In this document: piece by piece, positions 34,978 through 44,477 of the stretch | Layout of the letters: the number at the start of each line of letters is the position of its first letter | How positions within the stretch are numbered: position 1 is the stretch's first letter | Source: Prevotella sp. P6B1 | GTDB taxonomy: Bacteria; Bacteroidota; Bacteroidia; Bacteroidales; Bacteroidaceae | Length of the DNA stretch: 64,000 nt | Direction of reading: 5' to 3' | Assembly (NCBI RefSeq): GCF_000702825.1 | Contig: NZ_JNKF01000011.1 | Coordinates: 1 to 64,000, forward strand | Program-made: the position numbers and the translations under genes | The notes under the pieces: generated by a model | Seen by the model: only the letters and a program-made list of their open reading frames with translations | What the model was told of the DNA's origin: nothing | The model's database searches: none

Positions 34978-36045
34978 TTAATTATTTCCAGAGAATTGCT
35001 TGATGCGCTGTTCCTCTGATAGTTTGCAAATGAGTAAGGTGTCGTCGTTCTCGGCTACGATATAGCCATCAAGACCTTGGATGACCACCTTCTTTTCCTG
35101 TACGGTATGCACAATACAGTTGTGACTCTCAATGAGATTGATATTCTCGCCAATGCAGGCGTTGCCATAAAGGTCTTTCTTGGTTTGCTCGTGAAGAGAG
35201 CCCCAGGTTCCCAAATCGCTCCAACCAAAGTCTGAAGGACAAACAAAAATCTCTTCGGCCTTTTCCATGATGGCATAGTCGACAGAGATGTTTTCGCATT
35301 CAGGGAACAAACGGTTGATTTCTTCCTGTTCTTTGTCTGTTCCGTATATGGGGAGTAACGATTCGAATAGTTTTGCCATCGAAGGCTGGTAGATACGGAA
35401 TGCATTGACAATCGTATTGACATTCCAGATAAAGATGCCAGCATTCCAGAAGTAATTATTCTTCTTAATGTAGCCAAGAGCTGTCTCGAGATTGGGCTTC
35501 TCGCGGAACGAATCGACTCTGAAAATCTCTTTGTTGCGGAGAGAGCTGGTGCTGAGATCGGCTTGTATGTAGCCATAACCAGTCTCGGGGCGGTTAGGCT
35601 TCATACCTAATGTCACAATGGCATCAGTCTCGCTGGTGAATTGCATGCATTCTTTGATGACACGCTGAAATTCTGTCTTGTCGGTTACAATGTGGTCGCT
35701 TGGTGTGACTACAATGTTGGCTTTGGGGTCTTTTGACTTGATGCGCCAGCTGACATAGGCGATGCATGGTGCTGTGTTCCTGCGACATGGCTCGCAGAGG
35801 ATGTTTCCTGCTGGCATATCAGGCAATTGCTTTTTTACGATATCCTGATATTTCTGGTTGGTAACTACCCAGATATTCTCTGGCTTAACCAGATTGCCGA
35901 ATCTTTCTACTGTTAATTGGAGTAATGACTTGCCAACGCCGAGGACATCAATAAACTGCTTAGGGTTCTCGGTAGTACTCATTGGCCAGAAGCGGCTTCC
36001 TACGCCGCCCGCCATGATGACTAAATGGTTATTTGTTCTTGCCAT
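34978..36045 (-). CDS. manC: Mannose-1-phosphate guanylyltransferase
   Basis: 355 residues, nucleotidyltransferase domain only. The GTP-binding signature GGVGSRFWPMS, then PKQF (residues 13-31) and SFREKPNLETAL are those of GMP enzymes. The C-terminal mannose-6-phosphate isomerase domain of bifunctional ManC proteins (about 470 residues) is absent. It makes GDP-mannose for gmd and for mannosyltransferases. First gene of manC-gmd-fcl, with -7 element TATTTTTG at 36079-36072. Confidence 0.92.
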   Translation of the reverse strand: MARTNNHLVIMAGGVGSRFWPMSTTENPKQFIDVLGVGKSLLQLTVERFGNLVKPENIWVVTNQKYQDIVKKQLPDMPAGNILCEPCRRNTAPCIAYVSWRIKSKDPKANIVVTPSDHIVTDKTEFQRVIKECMQFTSETDAIVTLGMKPNRPETGYGYIQADLSTSSLRNKEIFRVDSFREKPNLETALGYIKKNNYFWNAGIFIWNVNTIVNAFRIYQPSMAKLFESLLPIYGTDKEQEEINRLFPECENISVDYAIMEKAEEIFVCPSDFGWSDLGTWGSLHEQTKKDLYGNACIGENINLIESHNCIVHTVQEKKVVIQGLDGYIVAENDDTLLICKLSEEQRIKQFSGNN

Positions 36046-36071
36046 AATCGTTGTTTGCTGATAATCTTGCG

Positions 36072-36079
36072 CAAAAATA
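36072..36079 (-). promoter_or_regulatory. -7 element of manC-gmd-fcl
   Basis: TATTTTTG on the minus strand, 26 bases before the manC ATG. No TTTG box is seen at the -33 distance. Confidence 0.5.
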
Positions 36080-36140
36080 CAAATAATAATGGAAAATAAA
36101 GAATAATTAAGTAAATATTTGCTATTTACATGTTCTTTTC

Positions 36141-36764
36141 TTATTTCTGCTTAAGTTTTCGTTTGATGACGAAATAAATGACAGCCACAATAATTAATCC
36201 TATGATGGCGAACTTGATATATTCGGCGTATTCGCTGATCTTGTCGTTCAACTGCTCCTCGGGAACAATAGCATGCAGGTACCAGCCCATTAAGGCTAAA
36301 ACACTATGCCAGCCGCCAGCGCCAATTGTGGTGAATAACAGAAATTTACCGTAGTGCATTCTTGCCAGTCCGGCTGGGATAGAGATCAAGTGGCGGATAA
36401 CTGGAACGAAACGGCCTGTTAACGTTGCTGCAATGCCGTGGTCGTCAAAGTATTTCTCACTTTTTTCGACTTTCTCCTGATTCAAAAGACACATCTTGCC
36501 CCATTTGCTGTTGGCAAACTTGTAAATGACAGGACGTCCCACATATAATGCTACAAAATAGTTGATACTTGCACCTACATCTGCACCTAATGTCGCAAAT
36601 AGAATGACCAGGAATACGTTCAGTGAGCCGCTTGCTGCATGGTATGCGGCAGGGGTGACAACAAACTCTGATGGTACGGGAACAACTGTGCTTTCTAATA
36701 ACATCAGAATGAAAATGGTTGGATACCAACCTAATGTGTTGAGAATGTTGTTGATGAAATTCAT
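36141..36764 (-). CDS. DedA family membrane protein (SNARE-associated/VTT domain)
   Basis: 207 residues with about five hydrophobic segments. The motif TGRFVPVIRHLISIPAG (about 117-133) is the DedA/VTT signature with its conserved Arg residues. DedA members recycle undecaprenyl phosphate or act as lipid scramblases, which would fit an organism with heavy glycan synthesis, but the substrate here is inferred. One base separates it from the TPR gene upstream; last gene of the mltG-glnS-TPR-dedA unit. Confidence 0.85.
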   Translation of the reverse strand: MNFINNILNTLGWYPTIFILMLLESTVVPVPSEFVVTPAAYHAASGSLNVFLVILFATLGADVGASINYFVALYVGRPVIYKFANSKWGKMCLLNQEKVEKSEKYFDDHGIAATLTGRFVPVIRHLISIPAGLARMHYGKFLLFTTIGAGGWHSVLALMGWYLHAIVPEEQLNDKISEYAEYIKFAIIGLIIVAVIYFVIKRKLKQK

Positions 36765-36765
36765 A

Positions 36766-38184
36766 TCAATCCAGTGGGTGATCTAGTGTATAATCGTAAT
36801 AATCTTTGGGGGACAGATCTTCGGGGAAGAGATTTCCTAATACATCTTTAGCTTCTTCGGGATTGCAGTCACAAGCTTTCTTGAGATAATAGAGAGCCTC
36901 ATCGTTCTTGTTTAAATCTCGGCAACATAATGCCATATAGGAATAACCTTCCTTATAGTCGTTGCCCATCGCCTTGAAAAGCTCTTTATATGCCTTGTAT
37001 GCATATTCCAATTTGTTGTTGTCCTGATAAGAGATGATGATTCGGAGTTGGATATTGGGATCATCGTCTGATGCTTTCAAAACGTCGTCGAATACTTGTC
37101 TGGCTTTTTCGTCCAACTTGTTTGCTAAGAGAATATGTCCCTTGATTACGGCAAACTGAAAGTGATTGCAGTCAAGCTTGTCTGTCATGTCCAGGCACCA
37201 GAGGGCCTGGTCCATCTGGCCTAATGTGTTATAGACTAATGCCATATCCTGATATATTTCTGGTAGAAAGAAAGAGTCTGTAGCACATATACTGGCTGCT
37301 TTTTGTAGATTTTGTAAGGCTTCATTGAGCTGCCCCTTATTATTCTGACAAGCTGCAAGCTGCAAGTAAGCAGTGGCGTCATCAGGTCTTTTTTCAATAT
37401 ATTTTTGAAGACATTCGATAGCCTCTTCATAATTCTTTAGACTGAACAGAATGTTACCTTTCGTATGTAAGGCATCGACCTCATTCGGGTCAATAGCGAT
37501 GGCAAAATCGCAACTTGTCAGAGCTGCTCCATAGTCTTCATTTATATACTGGACGCCAGCCAAGGCATTCCAATAAGTGGCAGAGTAGGGGTCATTATCG
37601 AGTAACTCATTAAAAATTTTCTCGCTTTCCGAAAATTTTCCTATCCCGAAAAGCGTACGAGCCAATGTCTCTTTGAACTCAACCGATTTGAAATCGGTGA
37701 TTAGAGCTAGCCATTCGAAGGCGTTATGGAACTGTTCGTAGTCGAGATACAGGCTAACAACGCCTTTGCAGAAATCGTTTCTGTCCTCATCTGGAACGTC
37801 TTGGAAATACTGTGTCAGCAACTTGTCAGCACTGTCTGTGTCTTCCTTCGAAACCAGAATCTCTGCCTGTAGATAAACTGCTTCGAGTGGATCTAAAGAT
37901 TGGACTTTTTCTGCATATTGCTCGGCAGTCTCGTAGTCTTTGGCATTCAAAGCCTCACGGGCTTTGTATAGAATGGGACCAACGGCGTCTGGATTAATCT
38001 CCATGGCGAGAGAAATAGCTTGCTCGGCTTCGGCTGGTCGATTGTTATAGTGGTAATAATCGGCGATGTCAGCCAAGTCGTCGGCATCCATGTAGATGCG
38101 TTCGCCCGACTTGACTGACTCCTCGTATTGGCGTAGGATCTCCTTGAAATCCTCGCTCGAGAAATATTCATGATTGTCTGTCAC
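36766..38184 (-). CDS. Tetratricopeptide-repeat protein
   Basis: 472 residues, nearly all TPR-type helix pairs (for example ATYWNALAGVQYINEDYGAAL and ALHTKGNILFSLKNYEEAIECL, cited in part). No signal peptide or membrane segment is visible, so it is probably a cytoplasmic scaffold. Acidic N-terminus. It lies 11 bases after glnS and 1 base before dedA. The function is unknown; TPR arrays bind peptides or other proteins. Confidence 0.8.
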   Translation of the reverse strand: MTDNHEYFSSEDFKEILRQYEESVKSGERIYMDADDLADIADYYHYNNRPAEAEQAISLAMEINPDAVGPILYKAREALNAKDYETAEQYAEKVQSLDPLEAVYLQAEILVSKEDTDSADKLLTQYFQDVPDEDRNDFCKGVVSLYLDYEQFHNAFEWLALITDFKSVEFKETLARTLFGIGKFSESEKIFNELLDNDPYSATYWNALAGVQYINEDYGAALTSCDFAIAIDPNEVDALHTKGNILFSLKNYEEAIECLQKYIEKRPDDATAYLQLAACQNNKGQLNEALQNLQKAASICATDSFFLPEIYQDMALVYNTLGQMDQALWCLDMTDKLDCNHFQFAVIKGHILLANKLDEKARQVFDDVLKASDDDPNIQLRIIISYQDNNKLEYAYKAYKELFKAMGNDYKEGYSYMALCCRDLNKNDEALYYLKKACDCNPEEAKDVLGNLFPEDLSPKDYYDYTLDHPLD

Positions 38185-38195
38185 TGTTTCTTAAT

Positions 38196-40025
38196 TTATT
38201 TTTTCCAGGTATCCTTGAGTCCCACCGTCTTGTTGAAGATGGGCTTCTCGGCTGTAGATTCAGAATCAGGTGTAAAGTAACCAATGCGCTGGAACTGCAG
38301 ATAGGTCAGCGGTTTCATGCCAGCAGCATATGGCTCAATATAGCACTTCTTGATGATGTGCAGGGAATCGGGATTGATAATCTCCTTCATCGCTGTGACT
38401 GCATCGCAATTCTTTTCTTCGCGGATGGCTGCCATCTCATCGCGTGGGTTCTCTACTTTCCACAAACGGTCGTAAAGACGAACCTCAGCCTCGACAGCGT
38501 GCTTGCAACTTACCCAGTGAAGGGTCTTTCCCTTAATCTTGCGGTTAGAACCGGGCAGACCACTGCGTGATTCTGGGTCGTATGTGCAATAGATGGTGGT
38601 AACGTTGCCGTTCTCGTCCTCGTCGCAGGGGTGCTCCTCATTACATTTAATAATGTAGGCGTTCTTCAGGCGGACTTCCTTGCCAGGGGCCAAGCGCATA
38701 AATTTCTTCTCGGCTTCCTTCATAAAGTCATCGCGTTCAATCCAGAGCTCGCGAGTGAACTCAACGGTGTGGGTACCATCGGCTTCGTTCTCGGGGTTAT
38801 TGATGGCTGTGAGCTGTTCAATCTGATCCTCAGGATAGTTGGTGATCACTACCTTTACAGGGTCGAGTACAGCACTTACACGGATGGCACGACTATTCAG
38901 GTCGTCGCGAACGGCGCTCTCAAGCAGTGCCATATCGTTGAGCGCATCAATCTTGGTGTAGCCAATCTTATCGATGAACTTGATAATGCTTTCAGGGCTA
39001 TAACCACGGCGACGGAATCCGCATATTGTTGGCATGCGGGGGTCGTCCCAACCGCTTACCATGTTATTCTGAACCAATGCCAGCAGATTACGCTTTGACA
39101 TCAGCGTGTAATTGAGGTTCAGCTTATTGAATTCGGTCTGGCGGGGACGGTTGTCCTCGATGTTGTCGGTCTCGCCCTTCCACTCCTTCATCCATGTTAC
39201 GAACAGATCGTAAAGGGGGCGATGCTCTACAAACTCGAGCGTACACCATGAGTGGGTAACGCCCTCCAGGTAATCGCTCTGGCCATGGGTGAAGTCGTAC
39301 ATGGGGTAAGCATTCCATTTGTTGCCAGTGCGGATGTGGGGGATGTTGAGTACACGATAGATGAGTGGATCGCGGAATAGCATGTTGGGGTGAGCCATGT
39401 CGATCTTGGCACGAAGTACCAATGTGCCAGGCTCGCATTTGCCGCTATTCATGAACTCAAACAGTTTGAGATTCTCTTCTACAGGACGGTCGCGGAAGGG
39501 ACTGTTGGTACCAGGGCTGGTGGTTGTTCCCTTTTGCTGGGCAATCACCTCGGCGCTCTGCTCGTCGACATAGGCACGTCCCTGTTCGATAAGCCAAACA
39601 GCAAAGTCCCAAAGCTCCTGGAAATAGTCGCTGGCATAGTAGACATTTGCCCACTTGAAACCAAGCCACTTGATATCGTTCTCAATACTTTCAATATATT
39701 CTGTGTCCTCTTTGATTGGATTGGTGTCGTCGAAGCGCAGATTGCACTGACCGCCATATTTCTTGGCCAGTCCAAAATCGATGGCAATTGCTTTGGCGTG
39801 TCCGATGTGCAAATAGCCATTGGGCTCAGGTGGGAAACGGGTTTGCATTCTGCCGCCGTTCTTACCTTCTGCCAGATCATTGATTACTTTCTGTTCAATG
39901 AAGCTAACTGACTTGACCTCTGGTCGAGCCTGCTCACGCTCGGCATCGTTCAAACAAGTTTGACGCTGCTCTCGCTTACTCGCAGCCTTCTTCTCCTCGC
40001 TTTCGTTTTTAATAATCTCTTCCAT
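38196..40025 (-). CDS. glnS: Glutaminyl-tRNA synthetase
   Basis: 609 residues. Class I motifs HIGH (73-76, within PPEPNGYLHIGHAKAI) and MSKRN (309-313, the KMSKS equivalent) are intact, and PHIRTGNKWNAYPMYDFTHG-type motifs follow. Two C-terminal anticodon-binding beta-barrels follow. The class I core begins about 33 residues later than in the E. coli enzyme: residues 1-42 are an extra, highly charged helix. No internal ATG gives a better start before Met60. It charges tRNA-Gln with glutamine directly. It is downstream of mltG by 27 bases. Confidence 0.95.
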   Translation of the reverse strand: MEEIIKNESEEKKAASKREQRQTCLNDAEREQARPEVKSVSFIEQKVINDLAEGKNGGRMQTRFPPEPNGYLHIGHAKAIAIDFGLAKKYGGQCNLRFDDTNPIKEDTEYIESIENDIKWLGFKWANVYYASDYFQELWDFAVWLIEQGRAYVDEQSAEVIAQQKGTTTSPGTNSPFRDRPVEENLKLFEFMNSGKCEPGTLVLRAKIDMAHPNMLFRDPLIYRVLNIPHIRTGNKWNAYPMYDFTHGQSDYLEGVTHSWCTLEFVEHRPLYDLFVTWMKEWKGETDNIEDNRPRQTEFNKLNLNYTLMSKRNLLALVQNNMVSGWDDPRMPTICGFRRRGYSPESIIKFIDKIGYTKIDALNDMALLESAVRDDLNSRAIRVSAVLDPVKVVITNYPEDQIEQLTAINNPENEADGTHTVEFTRELWIERDDFMKEAEKKFMRLAPGKEVRLKNAYIIKCNEEHPCDEDENGNVTTIYCTYDPESRSGLPGSNRKIKGKTLHWVSCKHAVEAEVRLYDRLWKVENPRDEMAAIREEKNCDAVTAMKEIINPDSLHIIKKCYIEPYAAGMKPLTYLQFQRIGYFTPDSESTAEKPIFNKTVGLKDTWKK

Positions 40026-40052
40026 ATATAACTTTCAATATCAATAATCAAC

Positions 40053-41084
40053 TTACTTAATTCCTCTTTCGTTTAATGCTTTTGAATACTTGGCTGCATT
40101 CTTTAAGTGCTCCTGATAGGTCTTGGCAAAGTTATGGGTGCCCGAGAAATCCTCTTTGGCGCACATGTACAGATAGTCGTGGGCAGTACGATTCAATACG
40201 GCATCGATACCTGCGATGGACGCAATCTTAATAGGACCAGGAGGAAGGCCGGTATTTTTGTATGTATTGTAAGGACTGTCGAATTGTAACATGTTGTGGT
40301 AGATGCGCTTGATTGCGAAATCTTTTAAGGCATACTTGATGGTGGGATCGGCCTGAAGTGGCATGTCTGCTTTCAGACGATTAAGATACATGCCGGCAAT
40401 CATGGGCTTTTCAGCATTATTCGCCGTCTCCTCGTCAATGATGCTGGCCAGGGTACATACCTCTTCTGTACTCAGACCCAGTGCCTCAGCTTTGATGGTG
40501 CGCTGAACATTCCAGAAATTCTCGTGTTCCTTTTTCATGCGCTTCATCAGATTCTCTATGGAGATATTCCAATAGACTTCGTAAGTGTTAGGTACGAACA
40601 GGCAGGCAATAGTTGCAGTATCGTAGCCTTGCTGTGCACAGAATGATGAGTCGCTCAGCAAGATGGCCACAGCAACACTGTCCATCATCAGTTTTTTGGA
40701 TAGAACGCCAGCAAGGCGGTCCATCGTTCTGCTTTCTGGAATGGTCAGACGCACAGGCTCCTGATGCCCGTTCTTCAGGTTGCGGAATAACCGGATAGTG
40801 CTATCGCCAGGCTTAATAGCGTAGCGTCCACTTCTGATATGAGCGCAATAACCGCCGTGGCGTGCCAGCATCTTCAAAGCAATCAGACCATGATCAGATG
40901 CTATCGGCTCAAGCTTTACACATACCGAATCGAGATTGTCGTTGTCGTCAATATACACGTATTCGGTGGTGTCGAGTTTTGAAAAACTCCCCACAAAATA
41001 GTAAAAACCGATGGCAATGATTCCTAGTACACATATAATGACAGGAACCAGATAGCGCCATTTTTTTATCCAATTCATCTTCAT
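40053..41084 (-). CDS. mltG: Endolytic peptidoglycan transglycosylase MltG
   Basis: 343 residues starting MKMNWIKK at 41084; an in-frame ATG at 41105 lies within the promoter -7 box. One membrane segment (about 11-31) leads into a LysM-like subdomain and then the YceG domain. The catalytic Glu lies in ASIIDEET (about 213-220), followed by YLNRLKADMPLQADPT. It cleaves nascent glycan strands and is thought to terminate their polymerisation. First gene of a four-gene leftward unit, divergent from malQ. Confidence 0.92.
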   Translation of the reverse strand: MKMNWIKKWRYLVPVIICVLGIIAIGFYYFVGSFSKLDTTEYVYIDDNDNLDSVCVKLEPIASDHGLIALKMLARHGGYCAHIRSGRYAIKPGDSTIRLFRNLKNGHQEPVRLTIPESRTMDRLAGVLSKKLMMDSVAVAILLSDSSFCAQQGYDTATIACLFVPNTYEVYWNISIENLMKRMKKEHENFWNVQRTIKAEALGLSTEEVCTLASIIDEETANNAEKPMIAGMYLNRLKADMPLQADPTIKYALKDFAIKRIYHNMLQFDSPYNTYKNTGLPPGPIKIASIAGIDAVLNRTAHDYLYMCAKEDFSGTHNFAKTYQEHLKNAAKYSKALNERGIK

Positions 41085-41102
41085 AATCTTGAAAAAACGC
41101 TG

Positions 41103-41110
41103 CAAAGTTA
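41103..41110 (-). promoter_or_regulatory. -7 element of the mltG unit
   Basis: TAACTTTG on the minus strand, 18 bases before the chosen mltG start. It fixes that start, since the upstream ATG at 41105 would be inside it. Confidence 0.6.
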
Positions 41111-41152
41111 CAAAAATCTCTTCACTCTTATCGCTAATTTCTCATTTTTTTG

Positions 41153-41160
41153 TATCTTTG
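41153..41160 (+). promoter_or_regulatory. -7 element of malQ
   Basis: TATCTTTG, an exact match, 16 bases before the malQ ATG and divergent from the mltG promoter. Confidence 0.65.
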
Positions 41161-41176
41161 CCCTAAAATATAGCTT

Positions 41177-43786
41177 ATGAAACTCAAGTTTTCTATACAA
41201 TATGGCACTCAATGGGGGCAAAACCTATATGTGGTGATCTGTTATCGGAGTATCGACCAGACTGAAAAGTCTGAACGGCTGATGATGACGACTGCTGATG
41301 GCATGGAATGGTTGCTTGAAACAACCGTTCTGGAATCCCGAAAACACCCAATAGCCTCGTTCTCATATCATTATCAGGTGGAAGATGCTGAAGGACATGT
41401 GTTGCGTCGTGAATGGGATGCCATTCCTCGTGTATATTATTTTGATTCGTCGAAGGATTATGTGATGGCTGATTTGTGGCGCGATGTGCCATTGCAGTAT
41501 CATCTGTATAGTAAAGCTTATCATACGACTACTGGATTGGCTGATTCTGATCAGGTAGAACCTCTCCGTGTACCACTTTATCGTAAGACCGTGGTGTTCC
41601 GTGTTTCTGCCCCTCAGCTTCAAAAGGGACAGTCGGTGGCTGTAATTGGCTCTCATCCGGCTCTCGGTAGTTGGAATGTGGCCCGATACCTGAAGATGGA
41701 ACCTATAGGTCGTTTCGAGTGGCTGCTTTCTGTGAATGTCGATGCGGTGTTGCTACCCATAGAATATAAATACGTAGTGATTGACAATGAAACCCATGCA
41801 CTTGTGGCTTGGGAAGAAGGCGATAATCGTACGACTGCGGGTTTGCTGCCTGCTGACCAGACTATGGTGCCTGATGGTACTGTACTGGTGGCTTATGGTG
41901 AGAACTTGCGAATGAAAGAGCATATATGGCGTGCAGCTGGAGTGGTTGTGCCAGTATTCTCGTTGCGTAGTAAGCAGTCGTATGGTGTGGGAGATTTCGG
42001 CGATCTCTACCGATTCGTTGACTGGTGTGTGGCTACGGGTATGAAGGCTATCCAATTGTTGCCGGTTAACGATACAACATGTTCAAAAAACTGGAGTGAT
42101 TCGTATCCGTATAATATCGTTTCGGCTTTTGCTCTGCATCCTCATTATCTGGATGTAGAGGCTGTTGGGGTGCTGAAGAATAAAACAAGGATGACTACGT
42201 ATCATCGTCAGCGCCAGGAACTTAATGCGCTTGGTTATAGCGATTATGAGGCGGTGGATCGTGTTAAGCGGGCTTATATTCAGGAACTCTTTGATGAGAA
42301 AGGACAACAGACGCTTGAGTCCAAGGAATTCAAAGCTTGGTTTGCCGAAAACCAGGATTGGTTGGTGCCTTACGCCAAGTGGTTGGATGCGCCATTGGGT
42401 GTGGTTTACTTTACGCAATACCATCTTCACTTACAGCTGAAAGCCGCGGCTGACTATGCTCGTTCAAAAGGTGTCTTCTTGAAAGGAGATGTGCCTATCG
42501 GCGTAAATGGTAAAAGTGTGGAAACAGCTATCCATCCGGATTACTTTCACCTTGATACCCAGACTGGCGCTCCTCCTGATGCATTCTCTCATCAGGGGCA
42601 GAACTGGGGATTTCCTACCTACAACTGGAAGGGTGAGGTGATAGAGTGGTTCCGTCGTCGACTCCAATGGATGGAGCAGTATTTCGATGCCATCCGTATA
42701 GACCATATCTTGGGCTTCTTTAGAATTTGGGAGATTCCGGCTGATGCTATCTACGGGTTATTGGGGCATTTCTCGCCTTCGTTGCCTATGACAATAGGTG
42801 AAATCGAGTATTTCGGATTGCCTTTCCGTAAAGAGCTCTATACTCGTCCTTTTATTAATGAAAGAGTGCTTGAGCGTCTTTTTGGCATGCATGTTCCTTA
42901 CGTCAAGGAGCATTTCCTTGTAGCCAAGAGCTATGGTCTCTATGATTTGAAGACAGAGTATGATTCTCAGAAAAAGGTACAGTGTGCTTTCGAGGGACGC
43001 ACCGATGAGAATAGCCTTTGGATTCGTGATGGGCTTTACCGATTGATTAGTGATGTCCTGTTCTTGGAGGATCCTCAGCAGGCTGAGATGTATCATCCGC
43101 GTATGGGCGTTATCGGTGAGCCGGTATTTGATGCGCTTTCTTCCGAAGAGAAGGATGCGTTCATGCGCCTCTATCATCATTATTATTATCAGCGTCATAA
43201 TTTTTTCTGGGGGGCAGAGGCGTTGCATAAGTTGACTGACGTGTTCGGTGAAACCCGTATGCTTTGTTGTGGAGAAGATTTGGGGATGCTGCCGGATTGT
43301 GTGGCTCCCGTACTCGATCAGTTGCGTATTCTGACGCTTGAAATCCAGTCTATGCCCAAGCAAAGCGGCTATGAATTTGCGCATCTGGATGCTAATCCCT
43401 ATCGTTCGGTAGCTACCATTTCGACACATGATATGTCGCCTTTGCGGCTTTGGTGGACTGAGAGTCCGGAACGTACGCAACGTTTTTTTGTATCAATGCT
43501 TCAGAAGCAGGGACGTGCACCAGAACAGTTGCCAGCCCATCTGGCAGAGGAGATTATTGCTCGTCATCTGTATTGTCCTTCGATGCTGTGTATGCTGTCG
43601 TTACAGGATTGGCTGTCGATGGATAGTGAATTACGCGGAAAGAATCCTCGCGAGGAACGTATCAACGTGCCCAGCGATTCGTTTAACCGCTGGAAATATC
43701 GCATGCATTTGCCTATCGAAGACCTCTTGAAGGCGGAGAAATATAATAATAAGGTGAAAACCATGATTCAGCGTTCAAAACGCTAA
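41177..43786 (+). CDS. malQ: 4-alpha-glucanotransferase with two starch-binding domains (DPE2-like)
   Basis: 869 residues. Two CBM20-like starch-binding domains (about 1-115 and 125-245; the second contains VAVIGSHPALGSWNV) precede a GH77 catalytic domain. Candidate catalytic residues are Asp509 (IRIDHILGFFRIW), Glu700 (CCGEDLGMLP) and Asp752 (STHDMSPLRLWW). The architecture is that of plant DPE2 and Bacteroidota MalQ, which transfer glucose or glucans between maltose and polysaccharide in maltodextrin or glycogen metabolism. No secretion signal, so cytoplasmic. The HAD phosphatase gene follows after 43 bases and is probably co-transcribed. Confidence 0.93.
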   Translation: MKLKFSIQYGTQWGQNLYVVICYRSIDQTEKSERLMMTTADGMEWLLETTVLESRKHPIASFSYHYQVEDAEGHVLRREWDAIPRVYYFDSSKDYVMADLWRDVPLQYHLYSKAYHTTTGLADSDQVEPLRVPLYRKTVVFRVSAPQLQKGQSVAVIGSHPALGSWNVARYLKMEPIGRFEWLLSVNVDAVLLPIEYKYVVIDNETHALVAWEEGDNRTTAGLLPADQTMVPDGTVLVAYGENLRMKEHIWRAAGVVVPVFSLRSKQSYGVGDFGDLYRFVDWCVATGMKAIQLLPVNDTTCSKNWSDSYPYNIVSAFALHPHYLDVEAVGVLKNKTRMTTYHRQRQELNALGYSDYEAVDRVKRAYIQELFDEKGQQTLESKEFKAWFAENQDWLVPYAKWLDAPLGVVYFTQYHLHLQLKAAADYARSKGVFLKGDVPIGVNGKSVETAIHPDYFHLDTQTGAPPDAFSHQGQNWGFPTYNWKGEVIEWFRRRLQWMEQYFDAIRIDHILGFFRIWEIPADAIYGLLGHFSPSLPMTIGEIEYFGLPFRKELYTRPFINERVLERLFGMHVPYVKEHFLVAKSYGLYDLKTEYDSQKKVQCAFEGRTDENSLWIRDGLYRLISDVLFLEDPQQAEMYHPRMGVIGEPVFDALSSEEKDAFMRLYHHYYYQRHNFFWGAEALHKLTDVFGETRMLCCGEDLGMLPDCVAPVLDQLRILTLEIQSMPKQSGYEFAHLDANPYRSVATISTHDMSPLRLWWTESPERTQRFFVSMLQKQGRAPEQLPAHLAEEIIARHLYCPSMLCMLSLQDWLSMDSELRGKNPREERINVPSDSFNRWKYRMHLPIEDLLKAEKYNNKVKTMIQRSKR

Positions 43787-43829
43787 TGTTTATTATTTGA
43801 TGTTTTATTTTATAAAGGCTTGAACTTTG

Positions 43830-44468
43830 ATGTACAACACTTATATATTTGATCTTGATGGAACTTTACTTGATACTCTTACAGATTTAGCGGCATCGTG
43901 CAATTATGCTCTACGTCAGCATGGTATGCCGGAGCATTCCATTGAGGATGTACGTCGGTTTGTTGGTAATGGTGTTAGATTGCTCATGGAACGAGCTGTT
44001 CCTGGTGGTGCGAGTCATCCGGATTTTGAGGCTACTTTTGCAACGTTTCGTGAGCATTATATGCATCATTCACAGGATACAACATGTCCTTATTCTGGTA
44101 TACCGGAGATGTTGACCACTTTGAAAGCTCGTGGCTGTCGTTTGGCTGTAGTGAGCAATAAAATGATGCCAGCGACGGTGGAACTTTGTCGCCATTTCTT
44201 TCCTGATACCATAGAGGTGGCTATAGGTGAACATGAAGCAGAGGGAATCCGGAAGAAACCGGCTCCCGATACGGTATTCGCAGCCTTGAAACAGCTTGGA
44301 GTAGAAAAGGACGGTGCTGTATATGTAGGTGACAGTGATGTGGATATCCAGACAGCAGCAAATGCTGGTATGCCTTGTATTTCTGTGTTGTGGGGATTCC
44401 GTGATCGTGAGTTCCTGATACAACATGGAGCGAAGACTTTCGTCTCCGCTCCATCAGAATTATTGTAG
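43830..44468 (+). CDS. HAD hydrolase, phosphoglycolate phosphatase-like
   Basis: 212 residues from ATG 43830; a TTG three bases earlier is in frame but not needed. HAD motif I is FDLDGTLLDT (nucleophile Asp8, acid Asp10), motif II lies in AVVSNK, and motif III/IV is KKPAPDTVF with GDSDVDIQTA. The helical cap after motif I is type C1, as in Gph/phosphoglycolate phosphatases and pyrophosphatases. The substrate is a small phosphate ester and cannot be fixed from sequence. It follows malQ and converges with ribE, 9 bases away. Confidence 0.85.
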   Translation: MYNTYIFDLDGTLLDTLTDLAASCNYALRQHGMPEHSIEDVRRFVGNGVRLLMERAVPGGASHPDFEATFATFREHYMHHSQDTTCPYSGIPEMLTTLKARGCRLAVVSNKMMPATVELCRHFFPDTIEVAIGEHEAEGIRKKPAPDTVFAALKQLGVEKDGAVYVGDSDVDIQTAANAGMPCISVLWGFRDREFLIQHGAKTFVSAPSELL

Positions 44469-44477
44469 GATACCAAT

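Noticed and set aside
12157..36045. Wzx flippase
   Set aside because: None of the membrane proteins has the 12-14 segment MATE-like pattern; the two multi-span candidates are a Wzy/ligase-like protein and an acyltransferase.
42758..43480. Minus-strand frame of 240 codons opposite malQ
   Set aside because: A shadow of the GH77 coding sequence, without promoter or protein family features.
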